From positions 496,001-560,000 of the forward strand of contig NZ_WBKI01000002.1 in NCBI RefSeq assembly GCF_008830365.1: a stretch of DNA of 64,000 bases, written 5' to 3'. Made by a program: the position numbers and the translations under genes. Position 1 is the stretch's first letter. Each line of letters opens with the position of its first letter. Origin of the DNA: Serratia proteamaculans (GTDB lineage: Bacteria > Pseudomonadota > Gammaproteobacteria > Enterobacterales > Enterobacteriaceae). The notes under the pieces were generated by a model. That model saw only the letters and a program-made list of their open reading frames with translations. It ran no database searches and was not told where the DNA came from. Positions 18,965 through 28,293 of this stretch are shown piece after piece.

Positions 18965-19984
18965 TTACAGGAACATCAGGAAATAAAGCAGGAATACGTT
19001 GACCAACAACAGCAGCACCCCGGTCGGGATCTGTGCCTTGATCACCGCATTCTTGTCCGGCAATTCCAGCAACGCCGCCGGTACAATATTAAAGTTAGCA
19101 GCCATTGGCGTCATCAGCGTGCCGCAATAGCCGGAAAACATACCGATAGCCGCCATCACTGCCGGGTTACCGCCGTGCTGCAGCACCAGGATCGGGATGC
19201 CGATACCGGCGGTGACAATCGGGAAAGCCGCAAAGGCGTTGCCCATAATCATGGTCAACAGCGCCATGCCGATGGCATAAACCGCCACTGCGATAAAGCG
19301 GTTATCGACGGCCAGATACTCCTGGGTCAGATGAGAAATTGCCGTACCGACACCAGCAGTGGTAAACAGCAGGCCCAGCGTGGCGAGGATTTGCGGCAAA
19401 ATAAACGCCCAGCCGATGGAGTCCAGCAGGCGACGCGCTTCCTGGATCGGCTGCAGCGCTTTTTCATGGGTCATTTTTACTGCGATAACCAGGCCAAGCA
19501 AACAACCGGCGGTCATCGAAAACAGGGTAATCAAGGTGGCATGGTTGCCGCTGCCGAAGACCGCAGTTTGCAGCGCCGGAATATTATTGAACAGCAGCAC
19601 GCCCACCACCGTCACCACCGGGATTGCCAGCGCCGGGATAAACAGCCGGTTGCCCAGACGTTTGGCGCTCTCTTCGCGCTGCTGCGGGGTACGTTGGTGA
19701 TAACTGCCCAAACGCACACCGCCGAAACCGGCGATCAACGCCATGATCACCACTACCACGCCGACAATGATGTGCAGCATGCGTTTCTCGTTGCTGCCTT
19801 CACCCAGCACGTCGCCCAACAGGCTATAGGTCCAGTCGCCAACCAGGAACACCAGGCCATACAGTGCCCAGAACAGGCCAGTGGTGACGCGGCGCGGGTT
19901 GGCACGATCGCGGAATGACATCACCGCCACGATCAGCAGTACTACCCCGGCCAGCCAGTAGAGATATTGTTGTTGGAAAGTCAT
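18965..19984 (-). CDS. DUF979 membrane protein, probable 5-oxoproline transporter subunit
   Basis: This 339-residue protein is almost entirely hydrophobic with about nine to ten membrane segments and matches the DUF979 family. DUF969 and DUF979 genes are nearly always adjacent and often beside pcp. Recent annotation treats the pair as a two-part 5-oxoproline transporter. I recall that functional link but cannot verify it here. Its ATG overlaps the end of the DUF969 gene by four bases. The context (PxpABC upstream, Pcp downstream) strongly supports transport of pyroglutamate or pyroglutamyl compounds. Confidence 0.85.
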   Translation of the reverse strand: MTFQQQYLYWLAGVVLLIVAVMSFRDRANPRRVTTGLFWALYGLVFLVGDWTYSLLGDVLGEGSNEKRMLHIIVGVVVVIMALIAGFGGVRLGSYHQRTPQQREESAKRLGNRLFIPALAIPVVTVVGVLLFNNIPALQTAVFGSGNHATLITLFSMTAGCLLGLVIAVKMTHEKALQPIQEARRLLDSIGWAFILPQILATLGLLFTTAGVGTAISHLTQEYLAVDNRFIAVAVYAIGMALLTMIMGNAFAAFPIVTAGIGIPILVLQHGGNPAVMAAIGMFSGYCGTLMTPMAANFNIVPAALLELPDKNAVIKAQIPTGVLLLLVNVFLLYFLMFL

Positions 19985-20712
19985 TGGGCATCTCCTTTGG
20001 CCTGCAGCGCCGCCTGGTTGAGCTGCGACAGTTCAGCGCTGAGCTGTTTATCCATCCGGTAAAGCCGGAACGCATGGATCAGGAAGGCAAAAATGGCGGT
20101 AGGAATGCCCCATAAGGCGATATGCAACGGCTCGGTCTGGATGCCGCCGGATTCCAGCATAAAGTTGTGCATGAAGATGATTGCGCCGAAGGCGACAAAA
20201 ATATCTTCGCCAAAGAACAAGCCGACGTTATCCGTGGCGGCAGACATGGCACGCAGACGGTGACGCGTACGCTCCGGCAGCTCGCCGTAACGGTTTTCCG
20301 CCGCCCCTTCAGCCATCGGCGCCAGCAGTGGGCGCACCATTTGCGGGTGACCGCCCAGGCTGGTCAGCCCCATGGCGGCGGTAATTTCACGCACGAACAG
20401 ATAGACGATCAGCAAACGTCCGGCGGTGGCACTTTTGATCTTGGCGATCCACGCCTGTGCGCGTTCTTTCAGACCGTGACGTTCCAGCAGGCCGATCACC
20501 GCCAATGGCAGCAACAGGATCAGCGGCAGGTTACGAGTATTGAGGAAGCCTTCGCCCAGTTTCTCCAGGATCACGTCCAGCGGCATCAGTGCCGCCAGAC
20601 CGGTGATAATGCCGGCGGCAATCACTACCAGCACTGGGTTAAAGCGTAAAACAAATCCAACCACGATGGCAGCTATACCAATCAGTGGCCATAAGTTAAC
20701 GGCCTGTTCCAT
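19981..20712 (-). CDS. DUF969 membrane protein, probable 5-oxoproline transporter subunit
   Basis: The 243-residue protein has about five or six hydrophobic segments and matches DUF969, with the characteristic stretch NLPLILLLPLAVIGLLERHGL near residues 60-80. The DUF969-DUF979 pair looks like two halves of an ion-transporter-type permease. It lies 60 bases after pxpA on the same strand and is translationally coupled to DUF979. Transport direction and ions cannot be deduced from sequence. Confidence 0.85.
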   Translation of the reverse strand: MEQAVNLWPLIGIAAIVVGFVLRFNPVLVVIAAGIITGLAALMPLDVILEKLGEGFLNTRNLPLILLLPLAVIGLLERHGLKERAQAWIAKIKSATAGRLLIVYLFVREITAAMGLTSLGGHPQMVRPLLAPMAEGAAENRYGELPERTRHRLRAMSAATDNVGLFFGEDIFVAFGAIIFMHNFMLESGGIQTEPLHIALWGIPTAIFAFLIHAFRLYRMDKQLSAELSQLNQAALQAKGDAQ

Positions 20713-20772
20713 AGTATTCCCTCGGTAATTTCTAATAGTTTTTGTTGTGTTGTGTGTTGTGTATGAACTGCC

Positions 20773-21510
20773 TTACTGAGCGTTGACGCTGATGCCTTCC
20801 AGGGCAAAACGTTCGCGCAGCGTGCGCGCATATTCCAGCGCGTGTTCACCGTCGCCGTGCAGGCAGACGGTTTCAGCCTGAACGGCGGCCCAGGTGCCGT
20901 CCAGGGTGCGAACCCGGTGGTGACGTACCATTTCCAGCGTTTGTGCCAGCGCCAGTTCATCGCTGGTAATCAGTGCCCCTGGCTGACCGCGAGGGACCAA
21001 GGTGCCGTTGGCCTGGTAGCCGCGATCGGCGAACACTTCCTGCCGCGTTACCAGCCCCTGTTTTTCACCGGCGCGGATCAACTCGCTGCCTGCCAACCCC
21101 ACCAGCCGCAGCGTTGGATCGACCGCTTTAACCGCCCGGGCGATGGCTTCCGCCAGTTCCGGTTCTACCGCCGCCTGGTTGTACAGCATGCCGTGCGGTT
21201 TGACGTGAACCATCACCCCACCTTCAGCACGGGCGATCGCCGCCAGCGCGCCAAGCTGATACACCACCTGCGCGTAAATCGTTTCCGCTGGCAGCTGCAT
21301 GCGGGTGCGGCCAAAGTTCTCGCGATCGGGAAAACTCGGGTGCGCGCCAATGGCTACGCCGTATTCCAGCGCCCAACGCACCGATTGCCGCATAGTTTGT
21401 GCATCACCGGCGTGAAAACCACAGGCGATATTGGCCGAACTAACCAGTTGCAGCAACGCCTGATCGTTGGCGCAGCCCTCGCCGAGATCGGCGTTCAAAT
21501 CAACGATCAT
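20773..21510 (-). CDS. pxpA: 5-oxoprolinase subunit A (LamB/YcsF family)
   Basis: PxpA is part of the prokaryotic ATP-dependent 5-oxoprolinase PxpABC, which opens 5-oxoproline to glutamate. The 245-residue protein starts [17 protein letters not shown], the family signature with acidic residues, and contains [10 protein letters not shown] and [10 protein letters not shown]. Its ATG lies 11 bases inside the end of pxpC. E. coli gene order is pxpB-pxpC-pxpA, as here. Confidence 0.96.
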   Translation of the reverse strand: MIVDLNADLGEGCANDQALLQLVSSANIACGFHAGDAQTMRQSVRWALEYGVAIGAHPSFPDRENFGRTRMQLPAETIYAQVVYQLGALAAIARAEGGVMVHVKPHGMLYNQAAVEPELAEAIARAVKAVDPTLRLVGLAGSELIRAGEKQGLVTRQEVFADRGYQANGTLVPRGQPGALITSDELALAQTLEMVRHHRVRTLDGTWAAVQAETVCLHGDGEHALEYARTLRERFALEGISVNAQ

Positions 21511-22432
21511 TTAACCCCCAGGCAATCTGTTGGATAAAGTGTTCCTGTTCGACCCTGGCGCGTTGTGCCTCGGCCAAAGTACAGGGAACAAAGTGGATGG
21601 CTTCACCCAGACGGATCTGCGCCAGATGGTAAAGATCGGCTTCGATCACGCAGGCAATACGCGGGTAACCACCGGTTGTCTGCGCATCCGCCATCAGCAC
21701 GATTGGCTGGCCGTTGTGCGGTACCTGCACCACCCCCGGTAACAGGCCGTGCGACAGCATTTCGCGGTCAGTGGTGCGGCTCAGCGCATGGCTGCCGTGC
21801 AGACGATAACCCATACGGTTACTTTGCGGGCTCAGTTGCCAGGCGGTACGCCAGAAAGCCTCTTTCGCCTCTTCGCTGAATTCATCATATTCCGGCCCCG
21901 GTAACGCCCGGATACGGTTGTTAAACAGCGGTTGCTTCACGCCGGTGCTCTGCCGTGGCAATGAATGGCCTTGCCCCAGCGGCAGGCTGTCGCCATCGCG
22001 CAGGTTGCGCCCTTCCAGCCCGCCAAAGGCGGCTTTGTTATCGGTGCTGCGCGAACCGAGCATTTCCGGTACCGCAATGCCCCCGCCGATCGCCAGATAG
22101 GTGCGCATACCGCGTTTTGGCGTTTTCAGTATGAGCTGTTGGCCCGAATTAACCGGATAACGCCAGCCGGTCCACAGCGGTTTTCCGTCCAATTGCGCAT
22201 CGCAACCGGCCCCGGTCAGAGCGATCCAACCTGGCTGAGTAAATTCGGCGCTAAATTGCCCAAGGGTGATTTCCAGCCCGGCAGCATGGGCGTCATTGCC
22301 CACCAGCAGGTTGGCGATCCTCAGCGCAGGTTCGTCGAGCGCCCCGCCCTGGCTAACGCCCAGACGACGGAAACCGTTACGGCCCAGATCCTGCACCGTG
22401 GTGTAGATGCCCGCACGCAAGATCTTCAGCAT
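21500..22432 (-). CDS. pxpC: 5-oxoprolinase subunit C
   Basis: PxpC (formerly YbgK; KipA-like or biotin-dependent carboxyltransferase-like fold) works with PxpB and PxpA on 5-oxoproline. The 310-residue protein has the hallmark N-terminus [19 protein letters not shown] and the conserved [28 protein letters not shown] stretch near residue 230. It overlaps pxpB by seven and pxpA by eleven bases, showing a tightly coupled three-subunit operon. Confidence 0.95.
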   Translation of the reverse strand: MLKILRAGIYTTVQDLGRNGFRRLGVSQGGALDEPALRIANLLVGNDAHAAGLEITLGQFSAEFTQPGWIALTGAGCDAQLDGKPLWTGWRYPVNSGQQLILKTPKRGMRTYLAIGGGIAVPEMLGSRSTDNKAAFGGLEGRNLRDGDSLPLGQGHSLPRQSTGVKQPLFNNRIRALPGPEYDEFSEEAKEAFWRTAWQLSPQSNRMGYRLHGSHALSRTTDREMLSHGLLPGVVQVPHNGQPIVLMADAQTTGGYPRIACVIEADLYHLAQIRLGEAIHFVPCTLAEAQRARVEQEHFIQQIAWGLNDR

Positions 22433-23082
22433 ACTCCCTCCTTCTGCGGCACAAACCGCACGCTATCGCCGGGGCGCAGCAAGGTTGGTGGCATTTCATG
22501 GGGATTAAACAGTGCCAGCGGAGTACGGCCAATCAACTGCCAGCCACCGGGGGTGTTCAATGGATAAATTCCGGTTTGGCTGCCACCGATGCCGACGGAG
22601 CCTGCCGCCACGGACAGGCGCGGTTCGGCTCGGCGCGGCGTTGCCAACTTTTCCGGCATGCCGCCCATGTAGGAGAAACCAGGCTGAAAGCCAAGGAAAT
22701 AGACCACGTAGGCCGCTGAGGAGTGACATTCCACCACCTGCTGCGGCGTCATGCCGGTGTGGCGGGCCACTTCATCCAGGTCGGGGCCATCCTGACCGCC
22801 ATAGATCACCGGAATATCCACCTGACGCGATTCTGGTATCAGACTTTCCTTGCTGTCCCACCCCTGTTGCAATAGCGCCAGCATCGCTTGCGCGTCGGCC
22901 TGCGGCGTATTCAGCAGCAGCGTAAGATTGTTCATGCCCGGTATCACTTCACACACATCGGGATGATGATTCAGTTTTTCGGCCAGCGCCCAGATCCGCT
23001 GCTGACTTGGCAGCGTCACCGGTGGCGACAGTTCAAGCACTACCGCTCTTTCACCTAATAAGTAACATCGTGCTCGTTGCAC
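22426..23082 (-). CDS. pxpB: 5-oxoprolinase subunit B
   Basis: PxpB (formerly YbgJ, KipI-like) is the likely ATP-binding partner in the oxoprolinase. I chose the GTG giving [18 protein letters not shown]. This yields 218 residues, the E. coli length, and sits six bases after AAGGGG. An upstream ATG would add 13 charged residues not seen in the family. Conserved features are [17 protein letters not shown] and the glycine-rich [15 protein letters not shown]. It begins the pxpBCA-DUF969-DUF979-pcp-nei run. Confidence 0.94.
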   Translation of the reverse strand: MQRARCYLLGERAVVLELSPPVTLPSQQRIWALAEKLNHHPDVCEVIPGMNNLTLLLNTPQADAQAMLALLQQGWDSKESLIPESRQVDIPVIYGGQDGPDLDEVARHTGMTPQQVVECHSSAAYVVYFLGFQPGFSYMGGMPEKLATPRRAEPRLSVAAGSVGIGGSQTGIYPLNTPGGWQLIGRTPLALFNPHEMPPTLLRPGDSVRFVPQKEGVC

Positions 23083-23244
23083 CCTTTTCCCCTTATCCCC
23101 GTCATCTTTTATTATTTTCAAAACCCATCTGTTATGCGTGACAGCGCGCTGGCTGTCAATAGAACAACCTTTGAGAAAATAAGGGATTAGGCTATTAAAA
23201 GGATTCAGCCACGGTAAAAACCGGGCTGGATCCTGGAGAGGAAA

Positions 23245-23988
23245 TCAGGCGGGATTGGGGATATCGATAAAGGTCACATCAAAACCATGATGATGGGCCA
23301 GCCATTCACCGAGCGCTTTGACGCCACCACGCTCAGTGGCGTGGTGGCCGGCAGCAAAGAAGTGAATGCCCATTTCCCTCGCGCTGTGAATAGTTTGTTC
23401 AGAGACCTCACCGCTGATGAAGGCATCTACGCCCAAGCGTGCGGCGCTGTCGATGAAGCCCTGACCACCGCCGGTACACCAGGCCACACGGCGGATATGC
23501 GCCGGTGCGTTATCGCCACAGTGCAGCACCGCACGGCCCAGACGGCTCTCGATGCGCTGTTGCAGTTCAACGCCAGTCAGCGGCTGCTCGAATTCACCGT
23601 GCGGCACCAACGGCTCCACTTCGCCAACCACTCGGATGCCCAGCAAATGCGCCAACTGTGCGTTGTTACCCAGCACCGGATGCGCGTCCAGCGGCAGGTG
23701 ATAAGCGTACAGGTTGATGTCATTGCTCAGCAGCGTTTTCAGCCGGTTACGCTTCATACCACGAACCGAGGGCGCTTCGTTTTTCCAGAAATAACCGTGA
23801 TGCACCACAATGGCGTCCGCCTGGTGATCCACTGCGGCATCCAGCAGTGCCTGACAGGCGGTCACGCCGGTGACAATACGCTGCACGTGCGGCCGCCCTT
23901 CCACCTGCAGGCCATTCGGACCGTAATCCTGAAAGGCCGCGGTGTTCAGTTCGTTATTGATCAACTGTTCCAGATCGAGGTTACGCAT
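23245..23988 (-). CDS. ybgI: YbgI, NIF3-like metal-binding protein
   Basis: This NIF3/DUF34 family protein forms a toroidal hexamer with a two-metal site in characterised members. The exact cellular role is unsettled, although GTP cyclohydrolase 1 type 2 naming is common. The 247 residues include metal ligands in ADAIVVHHGYFWKNE (near residue 63) and in the C-terminal AAGHHATERGG. The E. coli gene precedes pxpB in the same way; here 162 bases separate them, room for a separate pxp promoter. Confidence 0.94.
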   Translation of the reverse strand: MRNLDLEQLINNELNTAAFQDYGPNGLQVEGRPHVQRIVTGVTACQALLDAAVDHQADAIVVHHGYFWKNEAPSVRGMKRNRLKTLLSNDINLYAYHLPLDAHPVLGNNAQLAHLLGIRVVGEVEPLVPHGEFEQPLTGVELQQRIESRLGRAVLHCGDNAPAHIRRVAWCTGGGQGFIDSAARLGVDAFISGEVSEQTIHSAREMGIHFFAAGHHATERGGVKALGEWLAHHHGFDVTFIDIPNPA

Positions 23989-24005
23989 AGAATTCTCTCT
24001 TCAAT

Positions 24006-24986
24006 TCAAAATGTCTGCCGTTCGCCCTGTTCCATCAGGAGAAATTTTACGCCCAGGTTGTTACCCTGATCCAACTGCTGTTTGATGGTCGCACGCACAT
24101 CTTCCCCCTGCTTCAGGCTGGGCTTGATATGGCTGATCACCACCGGGAAATCTTTCAGCGAGCCTTCCCCCCCGCTGTACTGGGTCAGACTTTTCAGCTC
24201 CTTCAACAACCAGGCAGGCGTCAGGTGGCCATACAGTTTTTTATCTTCCACCTCATTGGGATAGGAGGTTTCAATAATCATCCCTTTCAGTTTTTTCTGT
24301 TCGATAAGCGGCCCCAGCACGCGCCAGGCACTATCCAGATTGCGTGATTGCTCGAGGGCATCCGCCCCGGTGTCGCCGAAATAGGCGAAAGATCCGCTGC
24401 GATCAGACACCAACAGCATTGAGGAAGGGTAGCGATCATGACTGAGCGGATACATCACGCCACTCAGACCAGTGACGCCCAGGGTCACGCGTTGCTGCGG
24501 CCTTACCGTTTGCAGCCGGTAGGTCCCCAAGCGTGAACCATTGCCGGAGTCGGTAAAGTTAGGCCAGGCCTTCCAGTTAAAGTAATGATTGCGCAGGGTC
24601 AAAATGGTATCGGCCTGGGCATAGATATTCTTTTTAGTGTCTTCCGGCGCGCCAATAATCAGCCCTGCCACGTGGTCAAGATGGCCGTGGCTGATAAAGT
24701 AGGCGCCGATCAACTGGCGAAATATGTAGCCCTGCTGGGTATAAGGCGCGGCCAACTCAAGGGTAACCTGCGGGAAACTGCCTTTCTCCAGCCCTTTGGC
24801 AATCCCCGGCAGCAGTGAACCGGCATCCAGCGCCAGATACTGCGGCTGGCTGTCGTTGCGGATCAGGTAGGAGGTCAGATTGCCGTCGCTGACGCCGCCG
24901 TCCACGCCCAGCGCCACCACGTCAAAGCCGGCCAGCGCCAGAGCTGAATAGCCACTCAGACACAGGGCCAGCACCTTTTTCATCAT
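24006..24986 (-). CDS. Secreted class II cyclic-nucleotide phosphodiesterase-like MBL-fold protein
   Basis: The 326-residue product has a signal peptide (about residues 1-19, ending ALA before GF) and a metallo-beta-lactamase-type metal motif HGHLDH at 100-105, within SHGHLDHVAGLIIGAP. This fits the class II cAMP phosphodiesterase signature (H-x-H-L-D-H followed by hydrophobics and AP). Further metal ligands are likely in YFGDTGAD and SHIKPS. A periplasmic 3',5'-cyclic nucleotide phosphodiesterase is the best guess; substrate is unproven. Two adjacent ATGs follow AAGGAG; the first is used. Position between ybgI and phrB is where E. coli carries the peptide transporter dtpD. Confidence 0.8.
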   Translation of the reverse strand: MMKKVLALCLSGYSALALAGFDVVALGVDGGVSDGNLTSYLIRNDSQPQYLALDAGSLLPGIAKGLEKGSFPQVTLELAAPYTQQGYIFRQLIGAYFISHGHLDHVAGLIIGAPEDTKKNIYAQADTILTLRNHYFNWKAWPNFTDSGNGSRLGTYRLQTVRPQQRVTLGVTGLSGVMYPLSHDRYPSSMLLVSDRSGSFAYFGDTGADALEQSRNLDSAWRVLGPLIEQKKLKGMIIETSYPNEVEDKKLYGHLTPAWLLKELKSLTQYSGGEGSLKDFPVVISHIKPSLKQGEDVRATIKQQLDQGNNLGVKFLLMEQGERQTF

Positions 24987-25008
24987 TATTTCGCTCCTTG
25001 CTGTTACC

Positions 25009-26439
25009 TTAATATTCCCCGCGCTTCGCCGCTTCAAAGGCAGCCAGCGTCTCCAGCCGCACCTGCTTGTGGTCGACAATCGGCAGCGGATAATCCAGCA
25101 CGCGCTGCTGTTGTTCCGCCCAGCGATGGGGTTGATGGATAGCATTGTCCGGTACATCCGCCAGCTCGGGCAACCATTTACGGATAAAAGTGCCTTGCGG
25201 ATCAAAACGTTCGCCCTGAGTGGTCGGGTTAAAGATGCGGAAATACGGCGCGGCGTCGGTGCCGGTTGAGGCTGCCCACTGCCAACCGCCGTTATTAGCC
25301 GCCAGATCGCCGTCCAACAGTTGGGCCATGAAATAGCGTTCACCGGCACGCCAGTCGATCAGCAAGTCTTTCACCAGAAAGCTGGCGCTGATCATGCGTA
25401 ACCGGTTGTGCATCCAGCCGGTGGTATTCAACTGGCGCATGGCGGCATCGACAATCGGGTAGCCGGTGGCACCCTGCTGCCATGCCTGCAACAGGGCCTG
25501 GTTATCCCGCCAGCGTACCCTATCCGTCCAATCGATAAAGGGACGGTGCTTGCATAACGCAGGATAGGCCACCATCAGATGCCGATAAAACTCGCGCCAA
25601 ATCAGCTCATTCAGCCAGCCAAAGGCACCGCTGTCGTGATTTTCCAGCAGTTGCGGGCATTCAGCGCGCAGGCGGTTGAAGCACTGTCGTGGCGACAACG
25701 CGCCAATCGCCAGATAGGGCGACAGACTGCTGGTACCGGCAATGGCAGGCCGATCCCGCTGTTCAAGGTAATCCTGCACCTGCTCACGGCAAAAGGTACG
25801 CAGCCGCTGCAACGCCGCCTCTTCCCCGGCGGGAAAATCCCCCGAGGGCTCGGCCGGCGGATAATCAAATCCCGCAAGGACGGTAGCTACCGACAATGCA
25901 CCGCTCGCCCGTGGTTTGGGCGCCGGTAAGGAGCGAACGTCGGATTCAGTCAGGCGCTGGATAAAGGCTTTACGGAATGGCGTATAGATTTTGTACATTT
26001 CGCCACCGCCGGTTTTCACGCTGCCCGGCGGCAACAGCAGGCTGTCATCAAAGCTCTGGCAAATCACCTTCCCGGACAAACGCTGCTCCAGCCGTTGATC
26101 GCGTTGGCGTTCGTTGATTTCGTACTGGCGATTGTAAAACAGCGTATCCACCCGCTCCTGCGCGCAATACGCCGTCAACCAGTCAACCGAGGCGGCAAAA
26201 TCATCACACTGGTGGTAGCTAAGCGGAATGCCCCGTTCGGCAAGGGCCTGCTGCACCTGCAGCAAATTGGCATGGATAAATTCAGCCTGACGCGGCGCCA
26301 TCTCGTGCTGCCGCCATTGTTGCGGGGTGGCAATAAATACCGCCAGCACGCGGGCGTCGGGATCGCTGCAGGCGGCGTACAGCGCTTTGTTGTCGGTCAT
26401 ACGCAGATCGTTACGCAACCAGACCAAATGCGTGGTCAT
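25009..26439 (-). CDS. phrB: Deoxyribodipyrimidine photo-lyase
   Basis: This class I CPD photolyase repairs UV-induced cyclobutane dimers using light and FAD plus a folate antenna. The 476-residue protein starts [20 protein letters not shown]. It has the N-terminal antenna domain (about 1-130) and a helical FAD domain with [24 protein letters not shown] and [20 protein letters not shown]. All are typical. The start lies 15 bases after the ybgA-like gene on the same strand, a pairing also found in E. coli. Confidence 0.97.
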   Translation of the reverse strand: MTTHLVWLRNDLRMTDNKALYAACSDPDARVLAVFIATPQQWRQHEMAPRQAEFIHANLLQVQQALAERGIPLSYHQCDDFAASVDWLTAYCAQERVDTLFYNRQYEINERQRDQRLEQRLSGKVICQSFDDSLLLPPGSVKTGGGEMYKIYTPFRKAFIQRLTESDVRSLPAPKPRASGALSVATVLAGFDYPPAEPSGDFPAGEEAALQRLRTFCREQVQDYLEQRDRPAIAGTSSLSPYLAIGALSPRQCFNRLRAECPQLLENHDSGAFGWLNELIWREFYRHLMVAYPALCKHRPFIDWTDRVRWRDNQALLQAWQQGATGYPIVDAAMRQLNTTGWMHNRLRMISASFLVKDLLIDWRAGERYFMAQLLDGDLAANNGGWQWAASTGTDAAPYFRIFNPTTQGERFDPQGTFIRKWLPELADVPDNAIHQPHRWAEQQQRVLDYPLPIVDHKQVRLETLAAFEAAKRGEY

Positions 26440-26454
26440 AAAACTCCTTGTCAG

Positions 26455-27408
26455 TTAGTGGCCATAACGCAGGCGCAACGCCTCGGGATAGGGTTCGAAA
26501 TAGCGTTGATCGGCCAGATAGCGATCGGGGTATTCGGCCATGTAATGTTTAAGTAGCGTGATCGGTGCCAGCAGCGGCTGCACGCCCTGCCGATAACGGT
26601 CGATCAACTGTGCCAGTTCCTGGCGCTGCGCCGAACTCAGGTGGCTGCGGAAATACCCCTGCACGTGCATCAGCACGTTGGTGTGGTTGCGGCGCGTCGC
26701 CTTGTGCGCCAGCAGTTTCATCAGCCGGCTGCGGTATTCAATCGCGAACGCCTCCAGCGAGGTCCATTTATCCACGTCTGCCACAAAACGCCCTAACTCA
26801 CGATATTCCGGCTGCGAATGCGCCAACAGCGATAGCTTATAGCGGCTGTGGAAGGCGATCAGCCCGCCTCGGGTCAGCCCCTTGCGCCACAGCATGTTCA
26901 ACTCATACAGCGCGTAAACTCGCTCGACAAAGTTTTCCCGCAGCGTTGCGTCATTCAGCCGTCCGTCCTCTTCCACCGGCAGCCAGGGCATTTGGCGTAG
27001 CAACTCGGCGGTGAACAGCCCGACGCCACTTTTACGTGCGCCCTCACCGTTTTCATCATACAGCCGCACCCGCTCCATCCCGCAGCTTGGCGAATTGGCA
27101 CAAACAATGTAGCCACACAGGTTCTGCAAGGCGGTAATTCGCTGGGCGGAAAACTGCTGCATCTTGTCTGTCACATCGATGCTGTCGTCGTTGCTGTAGC
27201 GCAGCGCCACATGATGCGGTTTTTTGATCAACCGCAGCGCCGGACGCGGCGTCGACAGGCCGATCGCCATTTCCGGGCAAATCGCCTCAAACTTTACATA
27301 GGGTGCCAGTTGTTCCACCGCGAAGGCCAACCGTTTGTGGCCGCCGTCAAAACGCACCGTCTCGCCCAGCAGGCAGGCGCTGATCCCGATAGGAATTTTG
27401 TCACTCAT
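26455..27408 (-). CDS. ybgA: RudS/YbgA-type protein: DUF523 (TudS) plus DUF1722 domains
   Basis: The 317-residue protein joins an N-terminal DUF523 domain (about 5-150) with Cys12, Cys44, Cys98, Cys103 and Cys109 to a C-terminal DUF1722 domain (about 190-310, with KYEL-type SRYKLSLLAHSQPEYRELG). DUF523 proteins of the TudS type are iron-sulfur thiouracil desulfidases. The two-domain form has been described, as I recall, as RudS, which removes sulfur from 4-thiouridine in tRNA. E. coli YbgA has only the DUF1722 half. Which cysteines bind a cluster cannot be shown here. Adjacency to phrB suggests a near-UV link, since 4-thiouridine is the main near-UV target in tRNA. Confidence 0.85.
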   Translation of the reverse strand: MSDKIPIGISACLLGETVRFDGGHKRLAFAVEQLAPYVKFEAICPEMAIGLSTPRPALRLIKKPHHVALRYSNDDSIDVTDKMQQFSAQRITALQNLCGYIVCANSPSCGMERVRLYDENGEGARKSGVGLFTAELLRQMPWLPVEEDGRLNDATLRENFVERVYALYELNMLWRKGLTRGGLIAFHSRYKLSLLAHSQPEYRELGRFVADVDKWTSLEAFAIEYRSRLMKLLAHKATRRNHTNVLMHVQGYFRSHLSSAQRQELAQLIDRYRQGVQPLLAPITLLKHYMAEYPDRYLADQRYFEPYPEALRLRYGH

Positions 27409-27503
27409 TGATGGGCTCCCGCAGTATTGGATGATGTTAAAAGTGTAGAGGAATTTGCGTCAGGAGACGAACGTTACCAGCACTAAGGCCGAATAGCGCC
27501 CAT

Positions 27504-27533
27504 AAAAAAACCCTCGCTGAGAAGCGAGGGTTT
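27504..27533 (-). terminator. ybfA terminator
   Basis: An 11-bp perfect stem AAACCCTCGCT-GAGA-AGCGAGGGTTT is followed on the minus strand by a T-run. It begins about 20 bases after the ybfA stop. Confidence 0.9.
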
Positions 27534-27552
27534 CAGGGGAAAGCGGGGGCGA

Positions 27553-27759
27553 TCAGTAAAAATCGCAGGCCGCCAGTTCCGCCTGTTGCAGCCAGACAGG
27601 TTTATCGCTGGTTTTTGACCAGACACGGTGCAAATAGCTGTAAAAACGGGCGCGGTCGCTGCGGAACAGCATTACCGGTAAAGCCAACACACCTGCCAGG
27701 ATCACTGCGCTGCGACGCAGGAGAATCCGATGCAATGAATAAGCTGGGTAGATAGACAT
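27553..27759 (-). CDS. ybfA: YbfA, small membrane protein of unknown function
   Basis: This 68-residue protein starts [17 protein letters not shown], has one hydrophobic segment (about 19-35) and ends with a strongly conserved stretch, [21 protein letters not shown], shared with E. coli YbfA (also 68 residues). AAGGAGG lies five bases upstream, so longer upstream reading in the same frame is rejected. It is divergent from kdpFABC, as in E. coli. No function is established. Confidence 0.92.
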   Translation of the reverse strand: MSIYPAYSLHRILLRRSAVILAGVLALPVMLFRSDRARFYSYLHRVWSKTSDKPVWLQQAELAACDFY

Positions 27760-28203
27760 GCGAACCTCCTTAAAAACGCCCGGCCGTCGATTTGTCTTGG
27801 AAACAGCACTGGCGTAAACCATTAAACGGGATGATTTGGTAACTGGACAAAATTTTAGCGCAACTGATGAAAGTTTACTACTCATCCGACCACTAAATTG
27901 GTCAAAAAATCGCAAATAAATGCGCCATTCCGTAACTTTGTTACAACCAAGTTAATAATTAACTAACCATTGGTTACATTGTGGATATTGACCACCGGTT
28001 TACGCCAACCACTCTGCCTGGAAAGGCAAAGCGCTGCTCCAAACGCGCCGCCCGCCACAAAACCCTCGATGAAAAGCCATTTTTCGCTGTAATTTCAGCC
28101 ATTTTTATACTTTTTTTACACCGACCGGCGCTATTTTTTCATCTTCTTTCTACCGCCCTCTCTACACTCGCTCTATCAAAAACTACACCTCTGGAGGTGT
28201 CCT
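27760..28203. promoter_or_regulatory. Divergent ybfA-kdpF control region
   Basis: These 444 bases hold no convincing gene. The right part carries the KdpE-binding element and the kdp promoter. An open frame running in from 27,981 into kdpA exists, but its reading is not protein-like before the kdpA start. The middle is AT-rich, with repeated TTAATAATTAACTAACC-type sequence near 27,950-27,970. Confidence 0.6.
28104..28120 (+). promoter_or_regulatory. KdpE operator
   Basis: TTTATACTTTTTTTACA is identical to the 17-base KdpE site known upstream of E. coli kdpFABC. It sits about 84 bases before the kdpF start. Binding of phosphorylated KdpE here under potassium limitation is a strong inference. 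Confidence 0.85.
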
Positions 28204-28293
28204 GTGAGTATCAGCGTTATTGGTGGTGCGCTGTTGGTCCTGCTGCTGTTGGGCTATCTGGTTTATGCCCTGTTCAACGCGGAGGACTTCTGA
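28204..28293 (+). CDS. kdpF: KdpF, small subunit of Kdp potassium ATPase
   Basis: KdpF is a 29-residue single-helix protein that stabilises the KdpABC complex. The translation is [20 protein letters not shown] plus YALFNAEDF, the same length and style as E. coli KdpF. It starts with GTG after a clear GGAGG, and its TGA overlaps the kdpA ATG by one base. Confidence 0.93.
   Translation: MSISVIGGALLVLLLLGYLVYALFNAEDF

Noticed and set aside
18500-19918. 472-codon plus-strand frame across pcp and the DUF979 gene
   Set aside because: Its composition (very rich in His and Gln) is typical of antisense shadows of high-GC membrane-protein genes.
24987-25349. Upstream extension of the phosphodiesterase-like gene into phrB
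   Set aside because: The signal peptide begins at the chosen ATG right after AAGGAG; the extension is out-of-frame phrB sequence.
27981-28292. N-terminal extension of kdpA by about 104 codons
   Set aside because: It would read through kdpF and the KdpE operator, and the extension is not protein-like; the ATG overlapping the kdpF stop fits family length.
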